Below, in pieces: positions 10,983 to 23,732 of a DNA stretch of 64,000 nt. This DNA is from Chrysomallon squamiferum (Eukaryota; Mollusca; Gastropoda; Neomphalida; Peltospiridae). Within the stretch, counting starts at the first letter, position 1. Each line of letters opens with the position of its first letter. Position numbers and translations under genes: made by a program. Location of the stretch: assembly GCA_012295275.1 (NCBI GenBank), contig CM022672.1, positions 2,089,943 through 2,153,942 on the forward strand, read 5' to 3'. The notes under the pieces were generated by a model. The model ran no database searches, had not been told where the DNA came from, and saw only the letters and a list, made by a program, of their open reading frames with translations.

Positions 10983-11165
10983 AGTTAATTAAATAAAAAT
11001 AAATTTATTTAAAAATTTCAATCAAATAATGAAACAAAACTTAAAAGGTAACAGTTTCAATAAATGTAAATACAGTAGAATAAAAATAAAAATAAAAATA
11101 AAAATAAAATAGAAATAAAAATAAAAATAAAGATAAAAATAACATTAAAATAAAACAAAATAAAA
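10983..11165 (+). repeat. A-rich tract with (AAAAAT)n
   Basis: AAATAAAAATAAA-type units, most regular at 11080-11150. As at 1.1-1.4 kb, an A-rich segment directly follows a pyrimidine-rich one. Confidence 0.85.
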
Positions 11166-11229
11166 TAGAAGTTTAATGTTACCAAATAAATTAAAAAGTA
11201 CTTAAATGAAGGAACAAGATGAAAACCAA

Positions 11230-11480
11230 AAAGTGTTCTCAATGATGAAAGTCATTTAGCTTTATTCTGGCTTACACCCGACAGACGGTATTAACACAGA
11301 TTCAGCTGACTGACATAAACAGCATGCAAAAACCTCATCATTCAGTTTATTGTCTAACAGCAAAATGTCATCGGCTCTGCATGATGATCAAGACAGGGCC
11401 ATGATGTCTGGGTAATCTTCTTGTTTTTCTAGACTAATTACTTGTATGTAACTCAATCAGTTTTTATCAGATGTTTATAA
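11230..11480. other. Locally complex block, possible conserved element
   Basis: Non-repetitive, moderately GC-rich 250 bp with several TAAT-type and TGAC-type words (CAGCTGACTGACATAAAC, GACTAATTACTTG) and no long open frame. The texture differs from the flanking decayed repeats. Conserved regulatory function is inference only. Confidence 0.25.
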
Positions 11481-12389
11481 AATGGAAGATGGCTATTCTT
11501 GAAAAATGACAGCCATGTTGAAGTAATTTCAGGTGATTAGGATACTTTTTTTTTATAATAATAAATGGTATACTGAGAGTTGTCAAAGAATCTTCATGCT
11601 TTTAATTAATATTATTACAGTTTAAATGATTATAGTTATATATTATCCATTTCGCTGATGTTTGTATGTGAATAAGTGTGTATAAATACAGATGCAGTTA
11701 TGGCATACATACATACATACATACATACATACATACATACATACAGTCATTCACCTTCAAAACACACACAGCTGTCAACAAGAGACAATTCTAAGGAGCA
11801 AGTAAAAAATAAGCAACAGTCCAGCACAAAATAGTGTGTTCAAACCCAGAATGAAGCTTTTTAGCATACTGTTAGAACAAGAAAAGAAAAGGGCACTTTG
11901 CATATACTTACTTTAGATATCATTATACTATAATATGTCAGCTAATATAACCAGACATCAGCTTTTATTTCTTTATCAGAAAAACTATTAATGTTTATTA
12001 CCAAACAACCAGTCCAAACACAATTAATCTGTGCTGTTAACTTGTCAAAGAACTAGTAATCATTATTATTTATATCAGGTGAGTCAGATATATTAGAAAT
12101 CAACATTTGCAAATTCACATGATACTGTAATACAAATAATTAGGGCTGACATGACTAAACTCTATGGCTTTTTTTCCACTGTTTTATTGCAATTTAATGG
12201 CAGGAACATATTGGTTAATACGTCACCCTGAGATCAAGACAAATTAAAAAGCAAAATTAAGTCATTAAAGACAAATGGCTAATATTCCATTTAGACTGGA
12301 ACCAGTGGTTGGTTCTGGTTTTATTTCTTTCTGTGACAGACGGAGTGGTTTCAAGTTACCGGTAAAATCTTTCAAGTAGGATTTCTTAC
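11481..12389. other. Non-coding sequence with (CATA)n
   Basis: Mostly AT-rich unique sequence. A clean (CATA)n run of about ten units lies at 11704-11745. Confidence 0.6.
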
Positions 12390-12660
12390 AGTTTCACTTG
12401 TCATTAATTCAGATGCTGGTATCTTGAACTCAACTCCATTTGTCTGTTCCCAGCCAGTGAATGTCCCACTGTTGTGTCTTACTGAAAGGCTTGGTATATA
12501 TATATATATGTTTTGCTGTCTATGGAAAGGTGTATATCAAACAGTCACTTTTTGCTGAAAAAGAGAAGCTGTAGGTTTCATGTCTGTAATCTTTATGTAA
12601 CTTTACCACAGAGATTTGCATGAGTTTGTCATTAAATAGTTCTTCCTTCCTGTCTCTCTT
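12390..12660 (+). mobile_element. SINE family A, nearly full-length body
   Basis: Landmarks appear in the expected order: GTTCCCAGCCAGTG near 12448, ACTGAAAGGCTTGGTAT near 12481, a CTGTCTATGGAAAGGTGTAT segment, TTTGCTGAAAAAGAGAAGC, AGGTTTCATGTCTGTAATC, and an end resembling the SINE tail (GTCATTAAATAGTTCTTCC). A TA microsatellite expansion sits at about 12498-12510. The tRNA head is not clearly preserved. Confidence 0.65.
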
Positions 12661-12785
12661 TTTAAATTTAATTAAAATGAGAATATTATGTTAATAAAAA
12701 TATAATTTAAATCAGAATAACATGTTAATTAAAAATAAATACTGGTCAACATAAGGCATTCTGTTTATATTAAAATAAACGTATT

Positions 12786-12816
12786 TCAAAAAAATAAAAA
12801 AAAAAAAAAAAAAAAA
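12786..12816 (+). repeat. Poly(A) tract
   Basis: A-run of about 30 with one T interruption. Confidence 0.9.
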
Positions 12817-15800
12817 GATTTGTGTCCTGGGGGCATAGATTACTTTAAAAAAATGTTACTAATTAGATAAGTTTGTTTTGGATTTAGATGCTAAGCTTAG
12901 ATTAGGTGAAACAAATTATTAAATATTCTGAAATTTGTTGTTAGGGCATGGACCTGAAGTATGTGAAGCCCTGGTTATATTTGCTGGTAAATAACTGGTT
13001 CACAAACAAGCTTAGAGCAACTTCTGCTGTACACTTTAATAAGGAGTAGTGGTTATTTAAAAAGTTAATATATATATCTTTTATGATAATTTTAATTAAC
13101 CTATTTTATTAACAATTATAATTTTCATAATTATAAAGATATAGTCAGTAATTAATCTGCTGATACTAAATATTTTGAATAATGTCGTGTTTGCCTATTT
13201 TTTTCTTCATATTAATTTTTTATATATATAAAACTATTAAAGAAAAATAATAATAATAATAATAATATGCCAGCTAATCTGCTGTTGTCAATAAAATGAA
13301 TTGATGAAAAAAAAAAAAAAAATGAAGAAAATATTAAATTTCATCCATCTGCTGATGATTGCAGAAAATGATTTTAATCCCTCTGTCAATAAGCATTTTC
13401 CAACTTCCACATCTAGAACTGTGGCAGATGTTAATGGAAATATGAGTTATAGGGTTATAATGGCAATGTCTTTTCAAATCCGGTTTGCAGAAATAACATG
13501 AAAGGTAGGAAGAAATGTTTTATCTAATGACATACACAACACATTTTTAATCCACATTTACGGGGTGCTTGATGTAAACGATTAGGGACTAAGTGGGTAC
13601 AGTCGTAAGATATCAGCTTTATTCTGCGAAGGTCAGAAAGTCAAACTGCAATGAGGCTCTGCTGAGTTGTATTTGTCAATCAACCTGAGCAGGAAGAAAC
13701 TGATATTTGAAGACAATAACTAGTTATTTTTTACCTTCCTGTAATCCTAAATGATACAAAAACTAAATGAAATGAACTGTTTTATTTCTTAAATCAAAGC
13801 TCTTGAGACTAGTTGACTGACAAATTGATTTCATTGTAACCTACCCAAACTGTACATCAAAATAAAATAGTTCTTAAACAGCAATACTTTATTTGTAATT
13901 TTTTAAATGAAAACCATTTTCAGAATGGTCTAATCTAGCAATTAAATAATAAAGAAGTAACTTTGAACAATAATTCACTGAAGTAAAAACAGTTCTGTTC
14001 CTAAAAGAATCTGATCACTAGGATGTTTGATCTTGGACCCAGCTATGTAAAGGAAATACAAGTTGAAAACTTCTCAGATGTCATATGTGTTGCTCCTTCT
14101 CAAATAGGACAATAGCATCCCATTATGAATAATGACAGTAAAAATCTACATATTTGTAATATAAATGCTTGTAACTCCACTACATAATTCATCATATTTC
14201 TATTGAGTTATGAAATTTAACCTAGAGGCATCATCAACTTTAAAATTTATTTGAAATAAGGCAGTTAAAAACGTAAGGTTAAAAAACATTGTTATGCACA
14301 ATGCATGAGTGTTAATTTGAATGTACCCGAATTGTTTAAATCACTGCTGACTTTAAGATAAGTATAAAGAAAAATAAATAAATAAAATTATCTTAATTGA
14401 GTTTCTGCTTCTTCCTGCCTCCAGTGCTTGATCAGCATGACATGCTCGTCTCTGTGAACTGCAGAGGTAATTGAAACAGCTGACAATGAGGATGATAAAT
14501 CATTAACTTTGGAAAAGCTCTGCAACCACTTGTTCTTTGATTTAAAATCGGATTGAATTTTAATCTGGGAAAAAGTTTATTTTGTTTCTCTTAAATTCTT
14601 AATTAAGAAGGGTAATTGGATGTTTGTTTCTGAACATCGCTGAGTTTGCTCTCTGTTATTAGTATTATTTTTAGCATTTTTTTTTTTGTAAAATAATTTT
14701 GGTCTTTCTTGTTTTTTCTTCTTTAATTCAAAACACCACTGTTTGTTGTAGAAATCTTGTTTAAAGGTCAGTTCAGTATAATTAGAGTTTGGGTTTGGCT
14801 TACAGACATGCAAAGCATGTAAGTTGATTTAATTTAATTATTCACCAGTCTGTATTAGATCACAATATTTATTTTAACTAAATTATGGACATCGTTAATG
14901 TCATAATTTAAAGGATGAAGACTGCATGCCAGCCATATTACATTTATTCAATAAACAGTCAGTTTTAACTCACACTCCTATAGCAAAAAGAATTTAAAAA
15001 TTCCTGGAAGGAAAATGAAAGACTCCAATTTTGAATGTTGATTGTTTAGTTTTAATTCCAGTTGCTTACTTATAGCTGTTCTGTTACAGTGGTAAAAAAT
15101 GTAATTATATGTTGAAGAATTTTATTTCTCTCCATCAGTCAGAAATTAAGAATCAGTCATGGAGACCGTTAGCTAGTTTTAACATACCATATAGTTATTA
15201 ATTTTTGAATTATAAATTAAATTCATATATAAATAAATTGCTTTTATATATATCTGAATTTAGTTGCTGTTTAATATAATTTAATCTTTGACAGTTTAAT
15301 ATTATGTCTGTATGTATTGTATGTATGATTTAACATTAATAGCTATAATTATAATAATTATAATTATTATTATTATAATACTTGTAAAAAAATGCAGATC
15401 TTTACAGTGAAGTAATACAAATGGTCAATTAAATAATTTGTGGTTCAGTGAATCAGAGTCCAAATTCAGTTTTAGTTCAAATATCATATCCTATCTTTGG
15501 GGGTGGGGTGTAAATTCTGTTTTGCCCCATCTTCTTCTCTCTCTCTCTCTACCTCCTCTTGGATTGATATTTCCCTTATGATAAATACTGGTCACTGATC
15601 AATATAGATACTTCTACCAATTGGTGATTCAGCTTTTTCCTAACCCAGTCTTGCTTTGTGTGAAAGAACACACAAAAGGCTGCCTTGCTGCAAACAGAAA
15701 AGTGTAGCATCTTCTTTATGATTATCAAGCATATGATGTCTGCTAACAATCTTTGCAAACAGAACCCACACCCACACTTTTATTATTGGACAAAGTGCCA

Positions 15801-16599
15801 CTGCAAAAACCGAAACAACAGTAGAACATTTCTAATACTGGTGAGAAAAAATAATAATAAACATTTAAACCATTTTTTAGAAAATAAAAAATATCTTAGA
15901 ATGATCTTAAACTGGGAAAGTAGTAATAAATAAATTTAATAACAAAAATATTCTTTTTAAAAAATTCAATTTTGCAAAAATTAATATTTGATTTTATGCT
16001 TGATTTGTTCATAACAATACATGGAGAGACACAACACAAATAGCCCCAGGTAATATTTCAGCTTTTACTCATTTGACAGAACAAGAACACTGACGTATGT
16101 TTGTTTTGTTACACAGAGAATGTCTAAAAAGCTCTGGCTATTGTCTATAATTCAATGGTAGATATACACAACAGAGTGCAGTATGTATGTATACCAGCTC
16201 TTATCATTAGTGCTTGCTAACACAAATACACCTGTGAATGTGTGTGATGTATTGTTGTTTAAAATAGCCCATGAACGGTGTTTTATAATTCTCAATTGTG
16301 TATTTTGTTTGAGGATGTGAATAACAGAAATCTAATGGACAGGAAGCTAGGAGTGGCTGTTATGTAAAGGAATCACTTAGTGAAACATTAAACAAGTTTT
16401 AAAAATATATAACTACAAGTTTCTGTTGGATCAGGTTTTTGAAACGTTTTAACCAGAAAACATTGAAAAAATAATTATGTATAGATGATATAATTCATTT
16501 CATGGTAATGTTTCTTTAAAATCCTGAGAAAGGTTGTAAGCTATATTGATCATAATATACTTTAGATAGAAAGTAATTCAGTTCAATTTTTTTTTTATG
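12817..16599. other. Long non-coding stretch
   Basis: AT-rich sequence with short microsatellites: AAT at 13243-13267, poly(A) at 13304-13322 and CT at about 15535-15551. Open frames at 13301-13501, 14577-14813, 15576-15758 and 15685-15933 are Lys/Asn-rich or overlapping, with no recognised domain, and are not called. No RNA gene is visible. Confidence 0.4.
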
Positions 16600-16609
16600 T
16601 AGAATATAC

Positions 16610-16860
16610 AATCAGGCCTAGTACCAAAACATTTTGCATCCTAGGCATGGCCAACTACTTGTATACCCCTCCCAGAAAAACCCTTGCCAATTTCCATTTT
16701 CAAAAATATGTTTTGTAGTAGATAAAAAAAAGCATAAAACTGCCACATTTATTTCATTTACCAGGACAAAAATACCATAAGATGCCGAAAGCATCAATAT
16801 TAAAGACACAATATCCATTAATATGTTAGTGGCCCTGTTAACACACACATTTGTGCAAAT
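16610..16860 (-). other. Unassigned block with 76-codon open frame
   Basis: The minus strand is open from 16848 to 16618. It would encode a 76-residue protein with a hydrophobic segment at about residues 10-40 and Trp/Cys/Gly-rich C-terminal residues. The segment is less AT-rich than its neighbours. I recognise no family, splice context is unclear, and a remnant of a repeat is as likely as an exon. Confidence 0.15.
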
Positions 16861-17639
16861 AGGCTTTCACTAAAAAAACATAAAATACAATACGTGGTAT
16901 GGAAAATAAAGAGTGTGTGAATGGAAATTACAGATAAAACAAAACAGTTTTTGATTTCAGCAATCAGATTCAGACAGGCAAAATAAATTTTTCATATTTA
17001 AAACACAGAATATAAATTTATCACACTGATTATACTGCCAAATACACTATTATGAACAATGACCTATTACCAAAATATTTTCATTTTATTATGTTTTTTC
17101 TTAATACGGGTCATTTCTTAAAACAATATACACTTGACATAGCATTTTCTTTGATTAATTTACAAAAAATATATTAAATAATTTAAATTAATAATTCACT
17201 GTTAACAATTTTTTTTTTTTTTCTGTTACATCATTCTATTTATAAGTTTATGGAGATATTTGAAAGCCTGTTGAGATAATAATTTATTGGTTATCATTTT
17301 CGTGTCAGATAATTTGTTTCATCACAATATTTACTTTATTGTATTAAGTACGAGAACTCCGGCCACATCAGACTGCTTGATAACACTGTTATATATGACA
17401 GATGGGTTAAATGATCTAATTTGATATTTGCTGTACGGCAGAGTTATCATTCTAAGTGAGACACATTGTCTCGGTGTCTCTCTTCAACCAGAGGTTCCAG
17501 CAGTCTGTGCTTCTGCCCCAGAGAGAGAGAGGATGTTAGTCAATTAGAAGAATTAGTTTAGAGGATTAGATCAATTTGTTAACACACTGAGATGTTTGCT
17601 CTGGACCAGTCCCACGAGACCCAAGTCATTACTGGACTC
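16861..17639. other. Non-coding sequence
   Basis: AT-rich. A more balanced stretch at 17350-17540 with GAGAGAGAGAGG at its end has no open frame or repeat. Confidence 0.4.
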
Positions 17640-18340
17640 CAGGCCTGTGTGCCATACGAAGTTGTTAAATCAGTTCAGTGATGTAATAGAAAGTGTTTGG
17701 TTTAGCTCCATAACATTTCAGTTATTTCAGTTCTTTGTCCCATCAAGTCATCAGTACAGATTTGTCCTGAGTCACACAAAGTTCTTATTTCAGTTCCATG
17801 ATAGTTTAGTTAATTCGGTCCTCTGTCACATAAAATTATTATTTCAGTTAATTCAGTCCTTTGTTGTGTGATAGTTATTATTTCGGTTCCTTGACGTTTC
17901 AGTTATTTCAGTTCTTTGTCACATCACGTCACCAATTCAGATTAGTCCTGTATCACAAAAAGTGTTAATTTCAGTTGTGTCACATTTCAGTTAATTCAGT
18001 CCTTTGTTACACAAAGTCATTAATTCAGTTCTGTGACATTTCAGTTAATTCAGTCCTTTGTTACATCAAGTCATCGATGCAGATCAGACCTGTTTCATGT
18101 AAATTATTTCGATTCTGTGAAACGTTTTATTTAATTCAGTACTGTGTTACACATACAGATATTAATAAAAACTGGTCCTGTTACAGTCAGATCAAGTCAT
18201 GATTTAAGTCAGTCCTCTGTCATATCATCTAATAAAATGTCAATCAGTTCTGTTTCCCAAAAGTCATTAAATCAGAAGTCATACTCTACATGAAATCACT
18301 GATTCAGATCAGTTCCATGGCTCATCAGATCATTTACTTC
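17640..18340 (+). repeat. Decayed minisatellite, about 54-bp unit
   Basis: CAGTTAATTCAGTCCTTTGT occurs at 17988 and 18042 (54 bp apart). Variants of TTTCAGTTATTTCAGTTCTTTGTC and CACAAAGTCATTAATTCAG run through the region from about 17640 to 18340. Copies at the centre are best preserved. Open frames at 17596-17871 and 17975-18202 follow the repeat and are not called as genes. Confidence 0.8.
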
Positions 18341-19684
18341 TCTTAAGTGCTAAGACCTGCACTTTAAAGTAACTGTACTTCGGTTTATCTCTACTGTTTC
18401 ATCACAGGACATGGTATGTGCTTTCCTGTCTGTTCTGAAACATCGTTTGTGCTTAATAAATAAGAGAAATCCATGCATGGTCACAATATTATATTATAGT
18501 AAACCTCAGAATGATGCCTAACAACAGTTGATATTAAATGTATTGTTATTAAAATTCCCTTCTTCCTTCCTTTCTTCATTCCTGCAACATTCAAAGTCAC
18601 GAGTATAATTCAGTTCAGTGACATATCAATCCGTTGAGGCAGTGTTATCTTCTGTTTCATCAAGCCATTTATGAGAGGTCAATAATTTACCATGTCAGTC
18701 CACATTTCATCACATTCTTGAAGCTGATCAAACCTGACTCTTATCAGAAGGCTGAGGCCAATGTGTCCAGTGTCCCATCAAGAGATTCGGACTGATGTGT
18801 TCTTCAAACACAGCAACCTGAAGCACCTAGATAACCTTTGTCATGCTTTGTTTGGCCAAACTATTAAATCTGATCAAATATTCTTGGCCAGCTTAATAAA
18901 TTCATAAAGATTTCATTATTCCATTTGCTTTCTCAATTTCAGCAACATAATTAAGTAATGTATGTATCTTGTTTAGCGTCTCTTCATTGCTGACTATGAA
19001 AGAACATATAGATATGGACATTTTTCGTTTAATGGCTAAATCTTTGAATCATATAATAATAATACAAATACAAAGAATATTGAATGAATATTTATTTAAT
19101 GAGAGAAAACAGGATATTTTAAAAATATTATTAATGTATTAGGGTTACTCATACCATTCACCAGAATGGGATGTTTTACAGCATGATACATTATGAAGGA
19201 AAACACATGTCATCAACGTTTAGCAAATTTCATGTGATACTTCAAATAATGGCTAATAATCCAAAACAAGTAACCAAATTATTACATAGGGAACACAGGC
19301 TCCAGCCATTAATAAACCTGTCAGAGAGCATTTTATGGATTCGATAAGAGCACACGTAGAATAAAATACAAGTTAACCAAATATTTCTTTTCATTTTGTT
19401 ATTTTTCAGAACCTAATGAACCTTGTTTCTTACAAGATAAAATCTTTATGCCTCTTACATGCTGACGTCTTTATTAAACATGCAGTCATTATTCTTGTAA
19501 ATTTTCAATACTTGACATTTTTTGTTAAAGAGCTCTCTTGAGTTTGACAAATCCCTACTAAATCCAGGAAACTGATTAGTTCCTACATATCTGTCAGCTC
19601 ACTAAGCAATTTGTTGACATCTGTCATTTCCTACAGATCAGTTTGAAAAAAGGAAACTAAGTCTATAGAGCATATTTTTTTGAA
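18341..19684. other. Non-coding sequence
   Basis: No gene, RNA or clear repeat array. The sequence between 18590 and 18830 is more complex (TCAGTTC/CATCA-rich) and may be the decayed edge of the preceding minisatellite. Confidence 0.4.
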
Positions 19685-20645
19685 AAAAGCAACTAAATTT
19701 TAAAAACTTGTATCTTATGCATAATTCACAATTGGCTTTCAAAAATGTCATCATGACAGTAGATAAGATTCCACGGTTTTAAGTAGCAAGTTTATGTAAT
19801 TTGTGAAAATCTGACCACTTGTGTAGTCCAACTGGACACTGTTCTGAAGATTTTTGAAAGCAGGTTTAATGTAATAACTCTATTATATCAGTTATTTTTC
19901 ACACTTGGTTTCAAGAAGGTCATAATGACATTAGAACTGATTTCATATCTTTAGAGCTTTTGTTTGGTGTCATGTTGGTCTATGTAATTTGTCAAAATAT
20001 ATATATGTATATATTTGTTTCTAAGAAATTCACTCTTTGTACAAGAGCAACTAGAATTTAATATTTTACCCATTTAATAATATATGGGTTTTTGAAAGTC
20101 ATAATGAAAGACGTGATTTTTGTTTTAATTAAGGATTCAGTGTTTATAAAATTTGTCATTTCAAATTATATTACGTTTTAAGAAACTGTCTTTTTAATGT
20201 ATTTTTAAATGCAAGTTAATTATAATAACAGTAACTTAGTCGTAACACACCTTGGGGTTTTTAAGGTCATAATGACAGAGATATGATTTCTTAGCTACAG
20301 ATTCAAGTCATTTCATGTACATTTAGCTTGTAAGAAACTCAGACTGTACAAAAATTGGAAAAATCAAGTTAATTTTAGTAACAGTAACTTAATCATATTA
20401 TACCCTTGGGCTTTTTGAAGGTCATAATGAAAGATATCATTTCTTAGCTATGGATTCGAGGCTTATATACTTTGTCATTTTATATTATATTAAGTTTGAA
20501 GAAAGTGACTCTGTAAGGTTTTTTTAAAAAGCAAGTTAATTTTAATAAAGGTCACTTAATCTTAACACACCTCTGGGTTTTAAGAAGGTCATAATGACAA
20601 AGTTATGATATCACATAGTTCAATCAGCTGAAGAGAGAAAAACAA
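19685..20645 (+). repeat. Satellite-like repeat, about 170-bp unit, six copies
   Basis: The anchor GTCATAATGACA or a one- to two-base variant recurs with its CAT at 19749, 19921, 20100, 20268, 20423 and 20590, intervals of 172, 179, 168, 155 and 167 bp. Before the anchor, copies share ACACACCTTGGGGTTTT-like text. After it they share TATGATTTCTTAGCTA, TTTGTCATTT and AAGAAACT segments, so the whole unit is repeated. Confidence 0.85.
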
Positions 20646-22499
20646 GTCATAATTGAGAACAGTTGCCTCATGGGTAATAAGAATTGAGATATCACGTGAC
20701 ATTCTTGTATTAAACTTGCTTCATCTTCTTCTTCATTATCTGAGTTATTGAATTTTCATGTTAACATGTTTGTTGATCAAAATAAATACAAAAATTATTT
20801 TGAAATGTGTTTGAGATACACCTGCAGTTTAAAACAATTCAGTCATCAGCTCAGACATTAATTAACAAGAATGACCATGGAAGACAGTCTTTGTGTTTTA
20901 TCTCACTGTGATGCAGTGAACTGATATTTGTTACTGTCTAATTAATAGTTCTCATAAATTAACAAACCCATTTCATTTCTCTCACTGAGTATTTGTTTTA
21001 GATAATGATCCAAACTCATGTGGAGAAGCTACATTGGAACTGAATAAAGGCTACAACAGCTGTGATGAGATTTCTTTGTTAATTCTGCTGAATTAAAATC
21101 AATCTTTAAAATCAGTTTTATTATGTAAAGTTAAAGTTAACAGTTTATGTTAATTTATAGATAAAACATGACCTTCTTCATTGCATGTTTTTATTTTTTA
21201 TTTTTTAAATGCAAGTTAAAAAAAAATAAAATACATATATATGTTTTTTGTGTTATTTATTCTGAAAATAAGATATAATGTTATAGTATGGTAACATATT
21301 TCAAAATCTGCTGATGGTCATGCATGTTATTACTATATATGGTGCATTTATAAGTCATATGTTGATATACATGAAGTAATAGGTTTAATTCATACTTCAT
21401 ATTACAACTGAAGGTTAAAATCAAAAGATTCCAAATTAATTATTTATTTATTTATTTACATACTTAAAAGCAACTTAAATCAATAGTAATTTTTGCCTGT
21501 AACCACCAGTAGATGGATTTTAAAATTTTAATATTTAATGATGAAATGTATTTTTAAACTTTTTCCTATTAATATCATTACTTTCAATACCTTTACATAT
21601 GACAACTTTTTTTTATTTGAATATTTCCATTGGTATGCCTTTCATTTAAAAAAAAAAAATACTTTAAATTTTTTTTTAATATAAAATCATATCAGTGAAT
21701 ACTGTGGTTAACAATAGCCTTCTTTTAGATGTAATAAATGTCAACAGCTAACAAAAAAAAATGTGTCATGGATTCTCATTAATTATAAATACTGATTGAT
21801 TTGTTGAGTAAATTATAAAAGTTGAAATATTAAATTCTTCAATTACATGATGCAGTTACCTTGTATATGTCTAGATTTCAAATCCCATTAACAAATCCAG
21901 GGAGGTTATAATATACTGAAAAAAATAATTCAGGGACAACAAAGTATTCCCCACCTCCTAGGTTTTTTGGGGTAATATTATTTTTCTATTACATTAATAC
22001 TGATACAATAAATAAAGGAAATTCATGATTAGCAATATTTACTGGCAAGAAAGAAATTTTGCTTCCTTTTTCAGTGATTCATGTTAAACTGGATGAATAC
22101 TGTCAGATTTTCAAATGAAAATATTCCATGATTCATAACTTGTTTTGATCAGTATATTGCAGATCAGCAGGAAGGTGCTAAGTGGAGTTTGATGTTTTGG
22201 TATCATGTTACTGCTACTAATGTTGTTAAAAACGTGGTAAACATGCATAGCTATTTCTTAATTAGATAATGACTAATTACTTTATGTAAAATCCTAGTAA
22301 GAACAAATTGTTACCAAAAATTAATATATCAAAGTGTCAGGTTGAAATAATTATCTCCAAATACTTAACACCTTTCTTTTGTAGCCCTTTGGAACAGCAT
22401 CACAATTTATTTATTTATTTATTTATACACCAGATTTTGGTTTTTTCCTTCTTCTTCTTCTTTTTTTTTGTTTTGCCTTAAATAGTCCAGTTTTTGTTT
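20646..22499. other. Long non-coding stretch
   Basis: AT-rich. Short (TTTA)n runs occur near 21443-21460 and 22407-22425, and a TTC-rich patch lies at 22446-22465. No open frame above background and no RNA gene is seen. Confidence 0.4.
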
Positions 22500-22689
22500 T
22501 CTCATTAAACTTAATTTATGGCCCATTTTTTGAAGATTAAGAGCCATTAGCATAAAAGGTCATTTGCAGTGTATTACAGTTTCGTAATTTAAAGCTTATC
22601 TGTAATGAAATCGCTCAAATATGCATGAAGCGATCAGAGCTGGGAACTGCGCACACTGATTTGCTAGAAAATGTTGAGCAAAATTTACA
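22500..22689. other. Locally complex block, possible conserved element
   Basis: Contains GCCATTAGCATAAAAGGTCA, TCATTTGCAG, TTTCGTAATTTAAAGC and AAATATGCATGAAGCG, a density of octamer-like and TAAT-like words unlike the surrounding decayed repeats. There is no long open frame. Regulatory conservation is inferred from texture only. Confidence 0.3.
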
Positions 22690-22918
22690 TTTACACCGAG
22701 TGATTGAAATAATGTTCAACACATAAAACATTCTGATAAATAAAAGAATGTTTAAAACTTGACACTCATGTCATAAAATAAAATTTAACATTAACTGACT
22801 GAAATAATATTTCACACAACACTGGTTTACACAAAAGAATGTTTGGCATTTGACACTAGATGACTATAATAATATTTAACACTTAACACTGAATGTTTTA
22901 ACAGTTAAAAATCACTGG
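22690..22918 (+). repeat. Decayed minisatellite around AATAATATTTAACACTTAACACT
   Basis: TGAAATAATGTTCAACAC (22704), TGAAATAATATTTCACAC (22799) and TATAATAATATTTAACAC (22864) alternate with CAAAAGAATGTTTGGCATT-like spacers, giving an approximately 65-95 bp irregular unit. Confidence 0.65.
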
Positions 22919-23454
22919 AATGGTTGTTAACTGTGAGTTCTTTCTTTTTGACCAGTATCAGAACATAGGCTAAATACACATGTATTTTCTGTCTCAGAAA
23001 GAGATTATCAGTTGAACACATGGGACAAAGAAGTCAGATTATTAAACCTTGATCTAATAGTTCATCCTCCCAGAACTGGCTGCTACAGAGAGTTAATTGT
23101 AGCAGTTCTGTAACTACCATCTCCTCACTTCCTTAAAACCCATTCTCTAACATGCTAACCCAGCATTATCTTGATTAAATAGCCCAGACTCCTGTGTTTA
23201 ATTGTCCAAGACAGACATATATATTTTTATCTTCAGCAGATGTCAGTTTGTTTCAAATGGCTGATTAATTAACTGCATCTTTGAAAACAGTGGTGAAAAT
23301 ATGTCTGTCCAGACTTAAAATTCTGGAACCCATTCTGTCTAGCCAGGGTAATGAATGACTACTGTGGCAGTTGATTAGTTAGGGAGAAAGGTGTTGTCAT
23401 GTCTTACACCCTCTCAGTTAGCACTGATTTGAATCGTTTTATCCTGGCCAAGCT
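22919..23454. other. Non-coding sequence with an imperfect hairpin
   Basis: AT-moderate sequence without open frames. An inverted repeat at 23071-23110 pairs CTGCTACA with TGTAGCAG, extended by AGAAC and GTTCT around a three-base bulge, with a ten-base loop. No downstream gene gives it a role. Confidence 0.4.
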
Positions 23455-23640
23455 ACAATGGCACCTAAATACAGTTCTAGCATTTTGATAATCTTCAGGC
23501 TAATGGTTGAACCATGTTATGGACAAAGCCAAAGATGGCACCTAAATATGGTTCTAACAAGTCTCAGGCTAATGGTTCAAATACATTACCAATAAAGCCA
23601 GTCAAAGATGGCACCAATACATGATTCTGTGTAACAAATT
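23455..23640 (+). repeat. Minisatellite, about 75-bp unit, 2.5 copies
   Basis: TGGCACCTAAATA-like anchors lie at 23459, 23536 and 23609 (77 and 73 bp apart), with shared CAGGCTAATGGTT and AAAGATGGCACC segments. Confidence 0.8.
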
Positions 23641-23679
23641 CATCAGGTCAGTTTGTTCAACCACACTAAATGTGCAAAA

Positions 23680-23681
<2 letters not shown>

Positions 23682-23731
<50 letters not shown>

Positions 23732-23732
23732 A
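23682..23732 (+). repeat. (AAAT)n then (AAT)n microsatellite
   Basis: About ten AAAT units followed by AAT units. Confidence 0.95.

Noticed and set aside
16618-16848. Minus-strand 76-codon ORF with a hydrophobic segment as a membrane protein
   Set aside because: No family, start context or transcript signal recognised. Hydrophobic runs are common in T-rich translated DNA.
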